Positions 41,996-51,031 are shown, counted from the stretch's first letter. The stretch is 64,000 nt of DNA from JBFXAF01 sp050184585 (GCA_050184585.1 JBFXAF010000001.1:692231-756230), one strand, 5' to 3'. The notes: a model not told the origin generated them from the letters alone. A program made the numbers and translations.

Positions 41996-42952
41996 ATGCA
42001 TCCCGGCGTCCGGGGGCTGAAGCGCCGCCTGCAGACGGTCAACTATTGGCTGATCGCGCAGCTGGCGCTCACCGGGATCAGGGTTCTGCGGCTGATGCCC
42101 GCCTCGCTGGCGCTGGCGGTTGCGGAGCGGTTCGCCCGGGCTCTCGGCCCCCTGTTCGGCCGTCACCGCACCGCGCTCGGCAACCTCCGGGCAGCCTACC
42201 CCGAGAAATCCGAGGCGGAGATTGCGGTAATCGCCTCCGACATGTGGGGTCATATGGCGCGGCTGGCGACGGAATACGTCTTCCTCGACCGGTTCCTGAC
42301 CCATGAGCCTGGAAGGCTGCCCGCCGCGCTCGACATCGAAGGCGACGACGTCCTGAAAAGGATTGCGGCCGAAAGGGACCGGCCGCACATCCTGTTCGCC
42401 GCGCATGTCGGCAATTTCGAACTGCTGCCATTCGTTGCCGACCAGTACGGCATCGACGTGACGATGATGTTCCGCGCGCCCAACAATCCCTACATCGCCG
42501 CCTACCTCGCCCGCACGCGCTCGACGAAGCTGGGCAGTCTGCTGCCCTCGGGCTCCGGCGCGGCGCTGGGTCTGGCGCGGGTCCTCGGGCGTGGCGGCAA
42601 CATCGGCGTGCTGGTCGACCAGAAGTTCAGTCCCGGTCTTCGCACCACGTTCTTCGGTCGCCCCTGCGACACCAATCCGCTGGTCCCCAACATGGCGCTT
42701 CGGCACGACTGCGCCGTCATTCCGGTGCGGACGGCACGGCTGCCCGGCAACAGGTTCCGGATCGTCATCGAGGGTCCGCTGGAACTCCCGAGAACCGCCG
42801 ATGGTAGGGTCGACGTGCAGGCGACGGCGCAATTGCTCAACGACGTGGTCGAGCGCTGGGTCCGCGAGGATCCCGCCCAGTGGATGTGGTTCCACAAGCG
42901 CTGGGTGCTGTCGCCGAACGTGCGCAAGGCGCGCCCGGCCGGCAGGCTCTAG
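41996..42952 (+). CDS. lpxXL: LpxXL, lipid A very-long-chain acyltransferase
   Basis: A 318-residue LpxL/HtrB-family membrane acyltransferase with an N-terminal hydrophobic anchor (about 18-50) and the catalytic H-x4-E motif in FAAHVGNFELLP (about 137-148). Also seen are MMFRAPNNPYIAAYLARTR and GVLVDQKFSPGLRTTFFGRP. It transfers the AcpXL-bound very-long-chain hydroxy acyl group to the lipid A precursor at the inner membrane. It ends the cluster; its stop overlaps that of the convergent soeC-like gene through CTAG. Confidence 0.92.
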   Translation: MHPGVRGLKRRLQTVNYWLIAQLALTGIRVLRLMPASLALAVAERFARALGPLFGRHRTALGNLRAAYPEKSEAEIAVIASDMWGHMARLATEYVFLDRFLTHEPGRLPAALDIEGDDVLKRIAAERDRPHILFAAHVGNFELLPFVADQYGIDVTMMFRAPNNPYIAAYLARTRSTKLGSLLPSGSGAALGLARVLGRGGNIGVLVDQKFSPGLRTTFFGRPCDTNPLVPNMALRHDCAVIPVRTARLPGNRFRIVIEGPLELPRTADGRVDVQATAQLLNDVVERWVREDPAQWMWFHKRWVLSPNVRKARPAGRL

Positions 42953-43863
42953 TAGTAATTCATCACCGCGTGCCGGGCCTCGGCGAAGAACAACCATCGC
43001 TCGACGGCGACGCCAAGGCCGAAGAGCAGCACCGCGGCGAGCTGGAGAATGAGGTTCGGCCCACCCAGTCCGGCCAGGCCCGCCACGCCGAGGAGCAGGA
43101 TCGGCAACACGCCGCCATGGAGGATCGCCAGGCGCGACAGTTTCCGCGCATGCTTGCGCGCGATGCGGTGGCCCATTTCCCGCGTCAGGTAGTTTTCGTT
43201 GGTGTGCGGCCGTTCGAACAGCCGGACCCGGCCGATGTCGCCGAGCCCGGTGGCGCTTTCGGGGCTCGAGCGCGGCGTCAGGCTTCGCAGCCGCCGCCAC
43301 CAGAAAGCCTTGACGGTCCAGGCCAACGCGAGCGCGACGATGGCGGCGAGCATCATGTCCCGGCGCGGAGCGAGCGTCACGTAGCGCGCCACCGCGGCGA
43401 GCAATGTACCGCCGGCCGCGGCGAACAGGAGATAGCAGGCCGGCGTGAGCGGCGTATGCCAGGCGTCGACCGACTTCAGGGATGCGTAGATCATCGCGGT
43501 GCAAAAGACGGTGGCCACCGAGCCAGCCGTCATGAGCAGGCCCGGGAGCGCAAGATAGCGTCCCTCGACCACCGCCAGCCACGCCGCGATCGTCATCGGA
43601 ACGAATGTGAGCAAGGCGATCACACCCTCCCGCGAGAGCCAGCTCGATCGCCATTGCGACAAGGCTCGCCAGGCGCGCTGCGGATTGCCGAGATGCAGGG
43701 TCGACGAGAGCAGACCGCCCGAGACGAGGAAGATGGCAAGCACATGCGCGAGCTTGGTCGCGATCTCGGCGGGATCGAGGATGCCAAGTCCGAGCACAGC
43801 CGCGAGGCCGTAGCCGAGGCCGGACAGGGTCGTGAAGGCGATGATCGGTGCGGCGGGATGCAT
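42949..43863 (-). CDS. soeC: DmsC-like membrane anchor, SoeC candidate
   Basis: A 304-residue integral membrane protein of the DMSO reductase anchor (DmsC) family with about eight hydrophobic helices and the usual HLGNPQRAWRALSQWRSSWLSRE motif. It anchors the two catalytic subunits encoded upstream and passes electrons to or from quinone. The gene order soeA-soeB-soeC with a DmsC-type anchor is that of the cytoplasm-facing sulfite dehydrogenase. Identity as SoeC is inferred from the whole complex. Confidence 0.78.
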   Translation of the reverse strand: MHPAAPIIAFTTLSGLGYGLAAVLGLGILDPAEIATKLAHVLAIFLVSGGLLSSTLHLGNPQRAWRALSQWRSSWLSREGVIALLTFVPMTIAAWLAVVEGRYLALPGLLMTAGSVATVFCTAMIYASLKSVDAWHTPLTPACYLLFAAAGGTLLAAVARYVTLAPRRDMMLAAIVALALAWTVKAFWWRRLRSLTPRSSPESATGLGDIGRVRLFERPHTNENYLTREMGHRIARKHARKLSRLAILHGGVLPILLLGVAGLAGLGGPNLILQLAAVLLFGLGVAVERWLFFAEARHAVMNYY

Positions 43864-43880
43864 GCGTCAGCAGGTACGGA

Positions 43881-44639
43881 TCATAGGCGCTCCAGAACCC
43901 CGTCGAGCCAGGCGAGAAATCCGGTGGCGCCAGAGGTGTCGTCCGTGCGGGCGGAGGCGAAGTCGGCGAGTGGCTGGCGCGGACGCGGCGGCAGATACTT
44001 GTTGACCGGGCGCGTGCCCTGCTCCGGCATGAGATCGACGCCGCCGCGCTCGGCGACCATGATCGACACGTCCGATGCCGGATCCCCGAGATCGCCGAAA
44101 TGGCGGGCGTTCGCCGGGCAGGTGCGCACGCAGGACGGAACCCGGTCCACCTCCTCCAGCCGCTCGTTGTAGATGCGGTCGATGCAGAGCGTGCACTTCT
44201 TCATGACGCCGGCCGCGACGTCCATCTCGCGCGCACCGTAGGGGCAGGCCCATGCGCAGAGGCCGCAGCCGATGCACTTGTCCTCATCGACCAGCACGAT
44301 GCCATCCGCGGATCGCTTGTAGGACGCGCCGGTCGGGCAGACGGTGACGCAGGGCGCATCGTCGCAGTGCAGGCAGGATTTGGGGAAGTGGACGATCCGC
44401 GCGTCGCCGGCCTCGCCGACGACCTCGCCGCCATCGGGAACGATCTCGAATGTGTGGACCCGGTTGAGCCAGGCGCCCGAGACATCGGCACCGTAGGGCT
44501 TCTGGTCGGACAGGGCCGCGCCGTAGCCGCCCGTGTTCCATTCCTTGCAGCTGACCACGCAGGCATGACAGCCGACGCAGACATCCAGGTCGATGACGAG
44601 GCCAAGTTTTCGCGCACCCGGAACAGGCAGCATCGTCAT
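43881..44639 (-). CDS. soeB: Four [4Fe-4S] electron-transfer subunit, SoeB candidate
   Basis: A 252-residue DmsB/NrfC-type ferredoxin. Four cysteine groups are visible: CVGCHACVVSCKEWN near residues 20-34, CLHCDDAPCVTVCP, CIGCGLCAWACP, and CTLCIDRIYNE followed by SCVRTCP. There is no Tat signal, so it faces the cytoplasm. ATG 44639 overlaps the stop of the catalytic gene (ATGA). It would carry electrons between the molybdenum subunit and the membrane anchor. Confidence 0.87.
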   Translation of the reverse strand: MTMLPVPGARKLGLVIDLDVCVGCHACVVSCKEWNTGGYGAALSDQKPYGADVSGAWLNRVHTFEIVPDGGEVVGEAGDARIVHFPKSCLHCDDAPCVTVCPTGASYKRSADGIVLVDEDKCIGCGLCAWACPYGAREMDVAAGVMKKCTLCIDRIYNERLEEVDRVPSCVRTCPANARHFGDLGDPASDVSIMVAERGGVDLMPEQGTRPVNKYLPPRPRQPLADFASARTDDTSGATGFLAWLDGVLERL

Positions 44640-47482
44640 GTCGACCACTCCTGCCCGTAGCGCAGCTCTTCCGGACGTCCATGTAGCGGCACCGGGGAGA
44701 CGATGGCGGCGAAGACAGGCTCCGCCTGTTCACCCGGTTCGGCCTTCTCGATGCGGACCCGGAGATCGTACCAGGCGGCCTGGCCGGTGACCGGGTCCGA
44801 GTTGGACCACCTGTGGCCATCGCCGCCCGGTGGGAGAAGCTCATCGATCAGATGATTGAGAAGAAAGCCCTTCGTGCTTTCGGGAACGTTCCGGTCCAGC
44901 CCCCATGCGCCCTTGCGCTTGCCGATGGCGTTCCAGGTCCACACGGTGTCGGCGTTGACCGCTTCCATGCGTGCGATCTCGACCTTGATGCGCCCAGTCC
45001 GCGACGTGACCCATGCCCAATCACCATCGGAAAGGCCGGCCCTTTCACAGACCGGACCCGGCACGAAAAGTACGTTCCGCGTGTGAATCTGGCGCAGCCA
45101 GGCGTTCATCGAACCCCATGAATGATACATGGCGGCTGGCCGCTGGGTCACTGCGTGGAGTGGAAACGCGTCGCCCGACGCCTCGTCGCCGAAGGGTGGC
45201 CGCCACTCGGGCAGCGGCGAGAAGCCGGCGCGGATGCGGTCCCGATGCGTCCGCGGAGCCACCGGCTGGCGCAGACCGTCCGCCGACAGGCGGAACTTCT
45301 GAAGTATCTCGGAATAGAGCTGGAACGTCACCGGCTGCGGCTTGTCGAAGAAGCCCATCTCGACCGCGAAGTCCTGATAGGCGCGGTTGGCGTGCTTGAA
45401 GTAGCGGGCGTCCGGCGGGATGTGCGCGACGAAGAAGGAACCGTTCTCGATGTAGCGGTCGAGCTGAGCCGGATTCGACGCACCGCGCCCGGTCCGGTCG
45501 CCTTCCCTGCCCCGGAAACCGGCGAGCGGACCGATGCCCGGACGCCGCTCGTGGCGGACGATGTAGTCGGCATAGTCGCGGTAGATCGCCTGGCCGCGGC
45601 TGTCCACGAAGCCTGGCAGCCTCAGGCGGGCGCCAAGGTCGATGATCACCGACTGGAAGCCTCGCACGTCGCGGTCGGGCTCCACGACCGGCCAGCGGAT
45701 CGCGTCCTGCACCGAATCCGGCTCGGAGATCGGACGGTCGAGAAGGGAGATGCAGTCGTGGCGCTCGAGATAGGTCGTGTCGGGCAGCACGAGGTCGGCA
45801 TAGGCCACCATTTCTGAGGAATAGGCGTCGGAGCAGATGATCCTCGAGATGCGGTACTCGCCCGTGGCCTCGTCGCGGTCCTCCAGCATGCCGATCACCG
45901 CGGCGGTGTTCATCGACGAGTTCCAGGCCATGTTGGCCATGTAAAGGAACAGCACATCGACGGGGTACGGGTCGCCGGCGTGGGCGTTCGAGATGACCAT
46001 GTGCATCAGGCCGTGCGCGGAGATCGGCGCATCCCAGGAGAATGCCTTATCTATCCGGTTCGGACGGCCATCCGCGTCGATCAGCAGGTCCTCCGGTCCG
46101 CGCGGAAAGCCGAGGTGCGGGCCTGACAACGGCTTGTTCGAGCCGAAATGCTCGGCCTTGCCGTGAGGGGTCGGATGCGCTTCCAGCGGCTTCGGATAGG
46201 GCGGTTCGAAGCGGAAGCCCCCGGGACAGTCGACCGCGCCGATGAGCACCTGGAGAAGGTGCAGGGCCCGCGCCGTCTGGAAGCCGTTCGAATGGGCGGA
46301 GATGCCCCGCATGGCGTGGAAGGAAACGGGCCGCCCGACGAAACCCTCGTGCCGCTCGCCGTTCACGTCGGTCCAGGGCTGCTCGACGAAGATCGCCTCA
46401 TCGAAGGCGACCCGGCCGATCTCGGCGGCGAGCCCGCGGATGGTGTCCGCCGCGATACCGGTCGTCGCCGCCACGGTTTCGGGCGCATATTTCTCGTCGA
46501 GATAGGCTTCGGCGACGAGCTGGAAGCTCGGCGCCGCCGCGCGACCGTCCTCGAGCACGTACCGCCCGGAGAGCGCCGGGCGTGCGCCCTTTGTCGCGTT
46601 CGGCACGGCGCGCTCGGTCACCGGCTCCCACACCAGCGCCCTGCCTTCGGCGTCGCGGGCGAAGAGCCCGTGGTCGTCGGTTCCGGGCGCATCGATCACC
46701 AGCCAGGCCGCGTTCGAGTAGCGGACGAGGTAGTCGACGTCGATCCGGCGCGCCTTCAGCAACTCGTGCACCAGCGAGAGGATCACGAGCCCGTCCGTGC
46801 CAGGCCGGACGCCCAGCCAGTTGTCCGCGACTGCCGAATAGCCGGTGCGCACAGGGTTGACCGACACGAAGCGCGCGCCGCGCTGCTTGAGCTTCGAGAT
46901 GCCGATCTTGAGCGGATTGGAATCGTGGTCCTCGGCGACCCCGAACAGCACGAAGAGCTTCGTCCGGTCCCAGTCCGGGGAGCCGAATTCCCAGAAGGCG
47001 CCGCCAATGGTCATGATGCCGGCGGCGGCCATGTTGACGGAGCAGAATCCGCCATGCGCCGCGTAGTTCGGGGTGCCGAATTGCTGGGCCCAGTAGCCGG
47101 TCAGCGATTGCGACTGGTCGCGGCCAGTGAAGAAGGCGAGTTTCTTCGGATCGCTGCGGCGAACGTCCGCGAGCCATTCGCTCGCGGTCGCCAGCGCTTC
47201 ATCCCACGAGATCTGTTCGAATTCGCCTGAACCGCGAGGCCCCTTTCGCCTCAGCGGGCCGCGAAGGCGCGCAGGCGCGTAGTGCTGCATGATGCCCGCG
47301 GAACCCTTGGCGCAGAGCACGCCCTTGTTGACCGGGTGGTCGCGGTTGCCCTCTATGTAGCGGACCTTGCCGTCCCGGACATGCACGTCGATGCCACAGC
47401 GACAGGCGCACATGTAGCACGTCGTCTTGCGCACCTCGTCGGACACCGGGCCGGACAAGGTAACGCGCGACTCGGACGTCAT
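44636..47482 (-). CDS. soeA: Molybdopterin oxidoreductase, SoeA-like sulfite dehydrogenase subunit
   Basis: A 948-residue molybdopterin-guanine-dinucleotide enzyme of the DMSO reductase family. The N-terminal cluster CYMCACRCG ... CAKG (Cys22, 25, 29, 57) binds a [4Fe-4S] centre. Later segments FFTGRDQSQSLTGYWAQQFG and HAVTQRPAAMYHSWGSMN are cofactor-binding. No twin-arginine signal is present, and the partners are a DmsB-like and a DmsC-like subunit. This matches SoeABC, which oxidises sulfite in the cytoplasm and feeds quinone. A related polysulfide or unknown molybdoenzyme cannot be excluded. A GntR-like palindrome lies 24 bases upstream of ATG 47482. Confidence 0.77.
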   Translation of the reverse strand: MTSESRVTLSGPVSDEVRKTTCYMCACRCGIDVHVRDGKVRYIEGNRDHPVNKGVLCAKGSAGIMQHYAPARLRGPLRRKGPRGSGEFEQISWDEALATASEWLADVRRSDPKKLAFFTGRDQSQSLTGYWAQQFGTPNYAAHGGFCSVNMAAAGIMTIGGAFWEFGSPDWDRTKLFVLFGVAEDHDSNPLKIGISKLKQRGARFVSVNPVRTGYSAVADNWLGVRPGTDGLVILSLVHELLKARRIDVDYLVRYSNAAWLVIDAPGTDDHGLFARDAEGRALVWEPVTERAVPNATKGARPALSGRYVLEDGRAAAPSFQLVAEAYLDEKYAPETVAATTGIAADTIRGLAAEIGRVAFDEAIFVEQPWTDVNGERHEGFVGRPVSFHAMRGISAHSNGFQTARALHLLQVLIGAVDCPGGFRFEPPYPKPLEAHPTPHGKAEHFGSNKPLSGPHLGFPRGPEDLLIDADGRPNRIDKAFSWDAPISAHGLMHMVISNAHAGDPYPVDVLFLYMANMAWNSSMNTAAVIGMLEDRDEATGEYRISRIICSDAYSSEMVAYADLVLPDTTYLERHDCISLLDRPISEPDSVQDAIRWPVVEPDRDVRGFQSVIIDLGARLRLPGFVDSRGQAIYRDYADYIVRHERRPGIGPLAGFRGREGDRTGRGASNPAQLDRYIENGSFFVAHIPPDARYFKHANRAYQDFAVEMGFFDKPQPVTFQLYSEILQKFRLSADGLRQPVAPRTHRDRIRAGFSPLPEWRPPFGDEASGDAFPLHAVTQRPAAMYHSWGSMNAWLRQIHTRNVLFVPGPVCERAGLSDGDWAWVTSRTGRIKVEIARMEAVNADTVWTWNAIGKRKGAWGLDRNVPESTKGFLLNHLIDELLPPGGDGHRWSNSDPVTGQAAWYDLRVRIEKAEPGEQAEPVFAAIVSPVPLHGRPEELRYGQEWST

Positions 47483-47505
47483 GTTCGGCCTCCCATGACC
47501 GTCGA

Positions 47506-47519
47506 GTCTTATACAAGAC
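47506..47519. promoter_or_regulatory. GTCTTATACAAGAC palindrome, GntR-type operator
   Basis: The 14-bp near-perfect palindrome GTCTTATACAAGAC lies 24 bases before the soeA-like start codon, in promoter position. Its two halves recur in the double site upstream of the PfkB kinase (37948-37970). The form suits a GntR-family repressor; the regulator itself is not in the window. Confidence 0.5.
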
Positions 47520-47581
47520 CGGAGGCGCTGCAAACGGGTTGACCGTCACGTCGATGAGGCATTTCCGATGGTGGCAGACGC

Positions 47582-47612
47582 GAAAGGCCGCGCCGAGGCG
47601 GCGCGGCCTTTC
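47582..47612 (-). terminator. Perfect 13-bp hairpin after the L,D-transpeptidase gene
   Basis: GAAAGGCCGCGCC (47582-47594) and GGCGCGGCCTTTC (47600-47612) are exact inverted arms with a 5-base loop, starting 18 bases beyond the ldt stop codon. A long T run is lacking (only TTTC at the end), but the stem is very stable. It may also act for the opposite strand. Confidence 0.65.
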
Positions 47613-47630
47613 CGAATCCCGGCGAAACCG

Positions 47631-48062
47631 TCAGTTGGAAACGATGATGCGCGTATTGCCCATGCCGGCCTGCCTGACCAGCGAATAGAACTTCGCGGCG
47701 TTGGCGGTCTCGAGCCGCACACAGCCGTGAGAGGCCGGCGAGCCAAGCCGCTTCACATAGTTCGTGCCATGGATCGCATAGCCGCCATGGTAGAAAACCG
47801 AATAGGGCATCGGCGACATGTCGTACTTGCGCGAGTACCACATCTTGTGGAGGCGCTGCGGACGGTATGTGCCGCGCGGCGTGATGTAGCCGGAACGCGC
47901 GGTGGAAACGCGCCACTTGTGAATGACCTGGCCGTATTTCGACACTGTCATCGTCTGGCTCGAAACGTCGATCTTTGCGACCAGGCTCGCAGCCTGCGCG
48001 CCACTCATCAAACCGAACGCGACCGCAGCCGCCGCGGCCAACTTCACCACAGTCCTTTTCAT
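47631..48062 (-). CDS. L,D-transpeptidase (YkuD domain)
   Basis: A 143-residue exported enzyme with a signal peptide (about 1-24, cleavage near AQA) and the YkuD catalytic motif SHGCVRL with Cys114 as nucleophile and His98 in YAIHGTNYV. It cross-links peptidoglycan stem peptides (3-3 links) or attaches proteins to the wall in the periplasm. ATG 48062 has GGGG upstream and gives the signal peptide directly. It is short compared with multi-domain Ldt proteins and carries the catalytic domain alone, as is common in rhizobia, where there are many paralogues. Confidence 0.9.
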   Translation of the reverse strand: MKRTVVKLAAAAAVAFGLMSGAQAASLVAKIDVSSQTMTVSKYGQVIHKWRVSTARSGYITPRGTYRPQRLHKMWYSRKYDMSPMPYSVFYHGGYAIHGTNYVKRLGSPASHGCVRLETANAAKFYSLVRQAGMGNTRIIVSN

Positions 48063-48265
48063 GCAATGCCCCTGTATGCCCTTGGCGATACGCCGTTTTC
48101 CCAAAACGGACGCTAGGTAGCGTCCCATGAACGCCGCATGAACGACCCTACACCGAAACCTTTACCAATCGACAAGCCATACCCGGCGCATTCTACAAAT
48201 CGGCGTGAGCGTGACGCGGCTGCAACAGCCTTGCTTCCGGCGAACGGGGGCTCTAGTCCGGAGCG

Positions 48266-48562
48266 ATGAAGACGCCAGCGATCACGTCGGAACAAGCGGA
48301 AGTGACCGCGATACGAGCCCTCGCCTATGTCGCGGCCGATCCGGAACTGCTGCCACGGTTCCTGTCGCTGACCGGCATCGACCCGGGCGCGGTGCGCGAG
48401 GCGGCGCGAGAACCCGGCTTCCTCGCCGGGGTGATCGACTTCATTATCGGCCACGAACCGACGCTGCTGGCGTTTTCGCGGGCGAGCGGGCTGCCGCCGG
48501 AAACGCTGACGCTGGCACGGCGCGCGCTCCCCGGTGGCGGCGACGACGAGCGTTCGACGTGA
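48266..48562 (+). CDS. DUF3572 family protein
   Basis: A 98-residue small helical protein with the DUF3572 pattern: AEVTAIRALAYVAADPELLPRFLSLTG and later FLAGVIDFIIGHEPTLLAFS. CGGAG precedes the ATG. Its stop overlaps the GTG start of the next gene (GTGA). Members are confined to alphaproteobacteria and have no known function. Confidence 0.85.
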   Translation: MKTPAITSEQAEVTAIRALAYVAADPELLPRFLSLTGIDPGAVREAAREPGFLAGVIDFIIGHEPTLLAFSRASGLPPETLTLARRALPGGGDDERST

Positions 48563-49212
48563 GCGACGATCCCGAGACCGCCCGGCAGATCGCCGAACTG
48601 GCGCGCGACGACCGGCCGCTGCTTATCCTCGACGTGGACGATGTCCTGCTCGAGTTCGTGCGCCCCTTCCCGAAGTACCTTGCCGGGCGTGGCTTTGGCC
48701 TGAAGTTCGGGTCCTTCCGCCTCACCGGCAACATATTCGAGACCGCGACGGATCGCGTCTGCGAACAGCCGGAGGTGTCGCAGCTGCTCGCCGAATTCTT
48801 CGACGCGCAGGCCGACTGGCAACAGCTCACCGAAGGCGCGGCGGATGCGCTGGCAAGCTTCGGCGACGCGATCGAGATCGTGCTGCTCACCGCCATGCCG
48901 CACCGCCACCGGACGATCCGCCGCGCTCATCTGGACACGCTCGGCTTCCCTTATCCGCTGGTCACCACCGAAATGGCGAAGGGGCCGGCCGTCGCGCGGC
49001 TGCGCGGCGACAAGCCACGACCGGTCGCCTTCGTCGACGACATGCCGCACAATCTCGTCTCCGCTCAGAACGCGGTCGCCGACGCGCATCTGTTCCACCT
49101 GATGGCGGACAATTCGATGCGGGCGCTGCTGCCGCCGGTGCCGCCTGGCATCCATGTCGTGGAGGATTGGCGCGAGGCTGCGCCGATGATCGCAGGCGCG
49201 CTCCGAGTCTGA
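48559..49212 (+). CDS. HAD-like hydrolase
   Basis: A 217-residue protein with HAD-superfamily signatures: LILDVDDVLLEFVRPFPKYL (motif I with the nucleophile Asp and second Asp) at about 22-41, IVLLTAMPHRHRTIRRAHLD (motif II Thr) and PVAFVDDMPHNLVSAQNAV (motif IV Asp pair). The short insertion after motif I implies a small cap, so it may act on a small phosphate or a protein. It starts with GTG overlapping the DUF3572 stop, so the two are translationally coupled. Substrate unknown. Confidence 0.82.
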   Translation: MSDDPETARQIAELARDDRPLLILDVDDVLLEFVRPFPKYLAGRGFGLKFGSFRLTGNIFETATDRVCEQPEVSQLLAEFFDAQADWQQLTEGAADALASFGDAIEIVLLTAMPHRHRTIRRAHLDTLGFPYPLVTTEMAKGPAVARLRGDKPRPVAFVDDMPHNLVSAQNAVADAHLFHLMADNSMRALLPPVPPGIHVVEDWREAAPMIAGALRV

Positions 49213-49399
49213 TCATTCAAAGCGCCAGCCGCACGAGCGGCCGGCCGGGCGCGATCCCTTCGGGCGATCGATGGGACAAGCCCAAGCTACTCGAAGACTG
49301 GCCAGAGGTCCGGGGTCGGCGGATCGATGGTTTCGGGCATCGCAAATCCTGTATCCCCACGCATTGTCGGCGCGCGGCGCGTCGTCTATCATGCCGCCT

Positions 49400-49414
49400 G
49401 TTCACTTTATGTTC
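49400..49414 (+). promoter_or_regulatory. LexA (SOS) box GTTC-N7-GTTC at dinB
   Basis: GTTCACTTTATGTTC matches the alphaproteobacterial LexA consensus GTTC-N7-GTTC exactly. It ends 6 bases before the chosen dinB start codon, so LexA would block transcription or elongation there. Translation from ATG 49391 or 49409 would place the box inside the coding sequence, which supports ATG 49421. Confidence 0.75.
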
Positions 49415-49420
49415 GCAGCG

Positions 49421-50740
49421 ATGGCGACGGCTGTCAACGACCCCGAATGCGGCTTCTGTCGGGATTGCCTGGCGCCCCAGGGCGGCCGTCGCGCGCGTTG
49501 CGCGGCGTGCGGGAGCCCCAGGCTGACCCGCCATCCCGAGCTCTATTCGCTGGCGATCGCCCATATCGACTGCGATGCGTTCTACGCGGCGGTCGAGAAG
49601 CGCGACCGGCCCGAACTGAAGGACAAGCCGATCATCATCGGCGGCGGCAAGCGGGGCGTCGTCTCGACGGCGTGCTACATCGCCCGCATCAAGGGCGTGC
49701 GTTCGGCGATGCCGATGTTCAAGGCCCTGGCCGCCTGCCCGGAAGCGATCGTCATAAAGCCAGACATGGCGAAATACGTGCGCGTCGGGCGCGAGGTGCG
49801 CGCCATGATGCAGTCGCTGACGCCCCTGGTGGAGCCCGTTTCGATCGACGAGGCGTTTCTCGACCTTTCCGGCACCGAGAAGCTGCATGGCCAGCCGCCC
49901 GCGCTGGTGCTCGGCCGCTTCGCCGCCGACGTCGAGAAGCAGATCGGAATCACCGTCTCCACCGGCCTCTCCTACTGCAAATTCCTCGCCAAGGTGGCGT
50001 CCGACTTTCGCAAGCCCCGCGGCTTCTCCGTGATCGGCCGCGCGGAGGCGCCCGACTTTCTCGCCGAACAGCCAGTGACGCTCATCTGGGGGGTTGGCAA
50101 GGCCTTCGCCGCGACGCTCGAGCGCGATGGGATCCGCATGATCGGCCAGCTCCAGACGATGGATCGCGGCGACCTGATGCGCCGCTACGGCACGATGGGA
50201 AGCCGGCTCTACCACCTGTCTCGCGGCATGGACGATCGCGCGGTGCATGCCGATCACGAGGCGAAGAGCGTCTCGGCCGAAACGACCTTCGATACCGACT
50301 ACGCATCCGCCACGGACCTCGTGCCGGTGCTGCGCGCGCTTTCGGAAAAGGTGTCGGCGCGCCTCAAGCGCTCCGGTATCGCCGGCCGCACGGTCGTTCT
50401 CAAGCTGAAGACCGCCGACTTCAGGATCAGGACCCGCAACCGGCAGCTCGCCGACCCGACGCGGCTCGCCGACCGCATCTTCCAGACCGGCCTCCAGCTC
50501 CTGGACCGGGAGCTCGACGGGACCCGTTTCCGGCTGCTCGGCATCGGCGTGTCGGACCTCTCGGACCCCGGCCGCGCAGACCCACCCGACCTCGTCGACA
50601 TCGGCGCACGCAAGCGTGCGATGGCGGAGGGCGCGATCGACACGCTGCGCGAGAAGTTCGGTCGCGAGGCCGTCGAGACCGGCTATACGTTCGGCAAGGG
50701 CCGCAACGCCCACCCGCCGGAGCCGCTGGATGACGAATAG
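49421..50740 (+). CDS. dinB: DNA polymerase IV
   Basis: A 439-residue Y-family translesion polymerase. It has an N-terminal cysteine cluster (CGFCRDC and CAAC, about 10-30) seen in some rhizobial forms, then the catalytic start IAHIDCDAFYAAVEKRDRPEL (about 45-65), PLVEPVSIDEAFLDLSGTE with the second catalytic acid pair, the thumb LIWGVGKAFAATLERDGI, and the little-finger domain to the end. It bypasses damaged bases at low fidelity. A perfect LexA box at its start predicts SOS induction. There is no typical beta-clamp motif at the extreme C-terminus. Confidence 0.93.
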   Translation: MATAVNDPECGFCRDCLAPQGGRRARCAACGSPRLTRHPELYSLAIAHIDCDAFYAAVEKRDRPELKDKPIIIGGGKRGVVSTACYIARIKGVRSAMPMFKALAACPEAIVIKPDMAKYVRVGREVRAMMQSLTPLVEPVSIDEAFLDLSGTEKLHGQPPALVLGRFAADVEKQIGITVSTGLSYCKFLAKVASDFRKPRGFSVIGRAEAPDFLAEQPVTLIWGVGKAFAATLERDGIRMIGQLQTMDRGDLMRRYGTMGSRLYHLSRGMDDRAVHADHEAKSVSAETTFDTDYASATDLVPVLRALSEKVSARLKRSGIAGRTVVLKLKTADFRIRTRNRQLADPTRLADRIFQTGLQLLDRELDGTRFRLLGIGVSDLSDPGRADPPDLVDIGARKRAMAEGAIDTLREKFGREAVETGYTFGKGRNAHPPEPLDDE

Positions 50741-50756
50741 TCGCCCCGTCGCGCGA

Positions 50757-51031
50757 CTAGAGCCTTTCATCTCTTGATGGAATCGCTCTGCCGGAGGGAA
50801 TCCGGGCCAAGGTCGAGGGCTTCGGCGAAGGTCGATGTGGTGCATCGGCCGAGCCGGAGACCGAAGGATTTGGCCCGGGTTGACCCGGCCCGAAGGGTTT
50901 CCCGCTGGCGGGCGCCCGCTTCGTCGGACGGACTTGGCCGATGCACCACATCGACCTTCGCCGTCCTCCTGGCGGGTCGCCTCGCCATCGGAGAAACAGA
51001 GCTGTTTCCATCAAAAGATGAAAGGCTCTAG
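50757..51031. repeat. CTAG-bounded palindromic repeat element, copy 2 (275 bp)
   Basis: The terminal 16-bp arms CTAGAGCCTTTCATCT and AGATGAAAGGCTCTAG are the same as in copy 1 at 16539-16849, and much of the left half is nearly identical. Copy 2 also carries a 27-bp exact internal inverted repeat (about 50824-50850 against 50937-50963), which copy 1 lacks. Its right-end TAG is the stop codon of the minus-strand gene at 51028-51540, and its left end lies 16 bases after dinB. There is no transposase. Confidence 0.8.

Noticed and set aside
40913..43654. Minus-strand open frame of 913 codons across the XL dehydrogenase and lpxXL
   Set aside because: It is antisense to two well-supported plus-strand genes; its His- and Arg-rich composition is a by-product of high-GC codon use.
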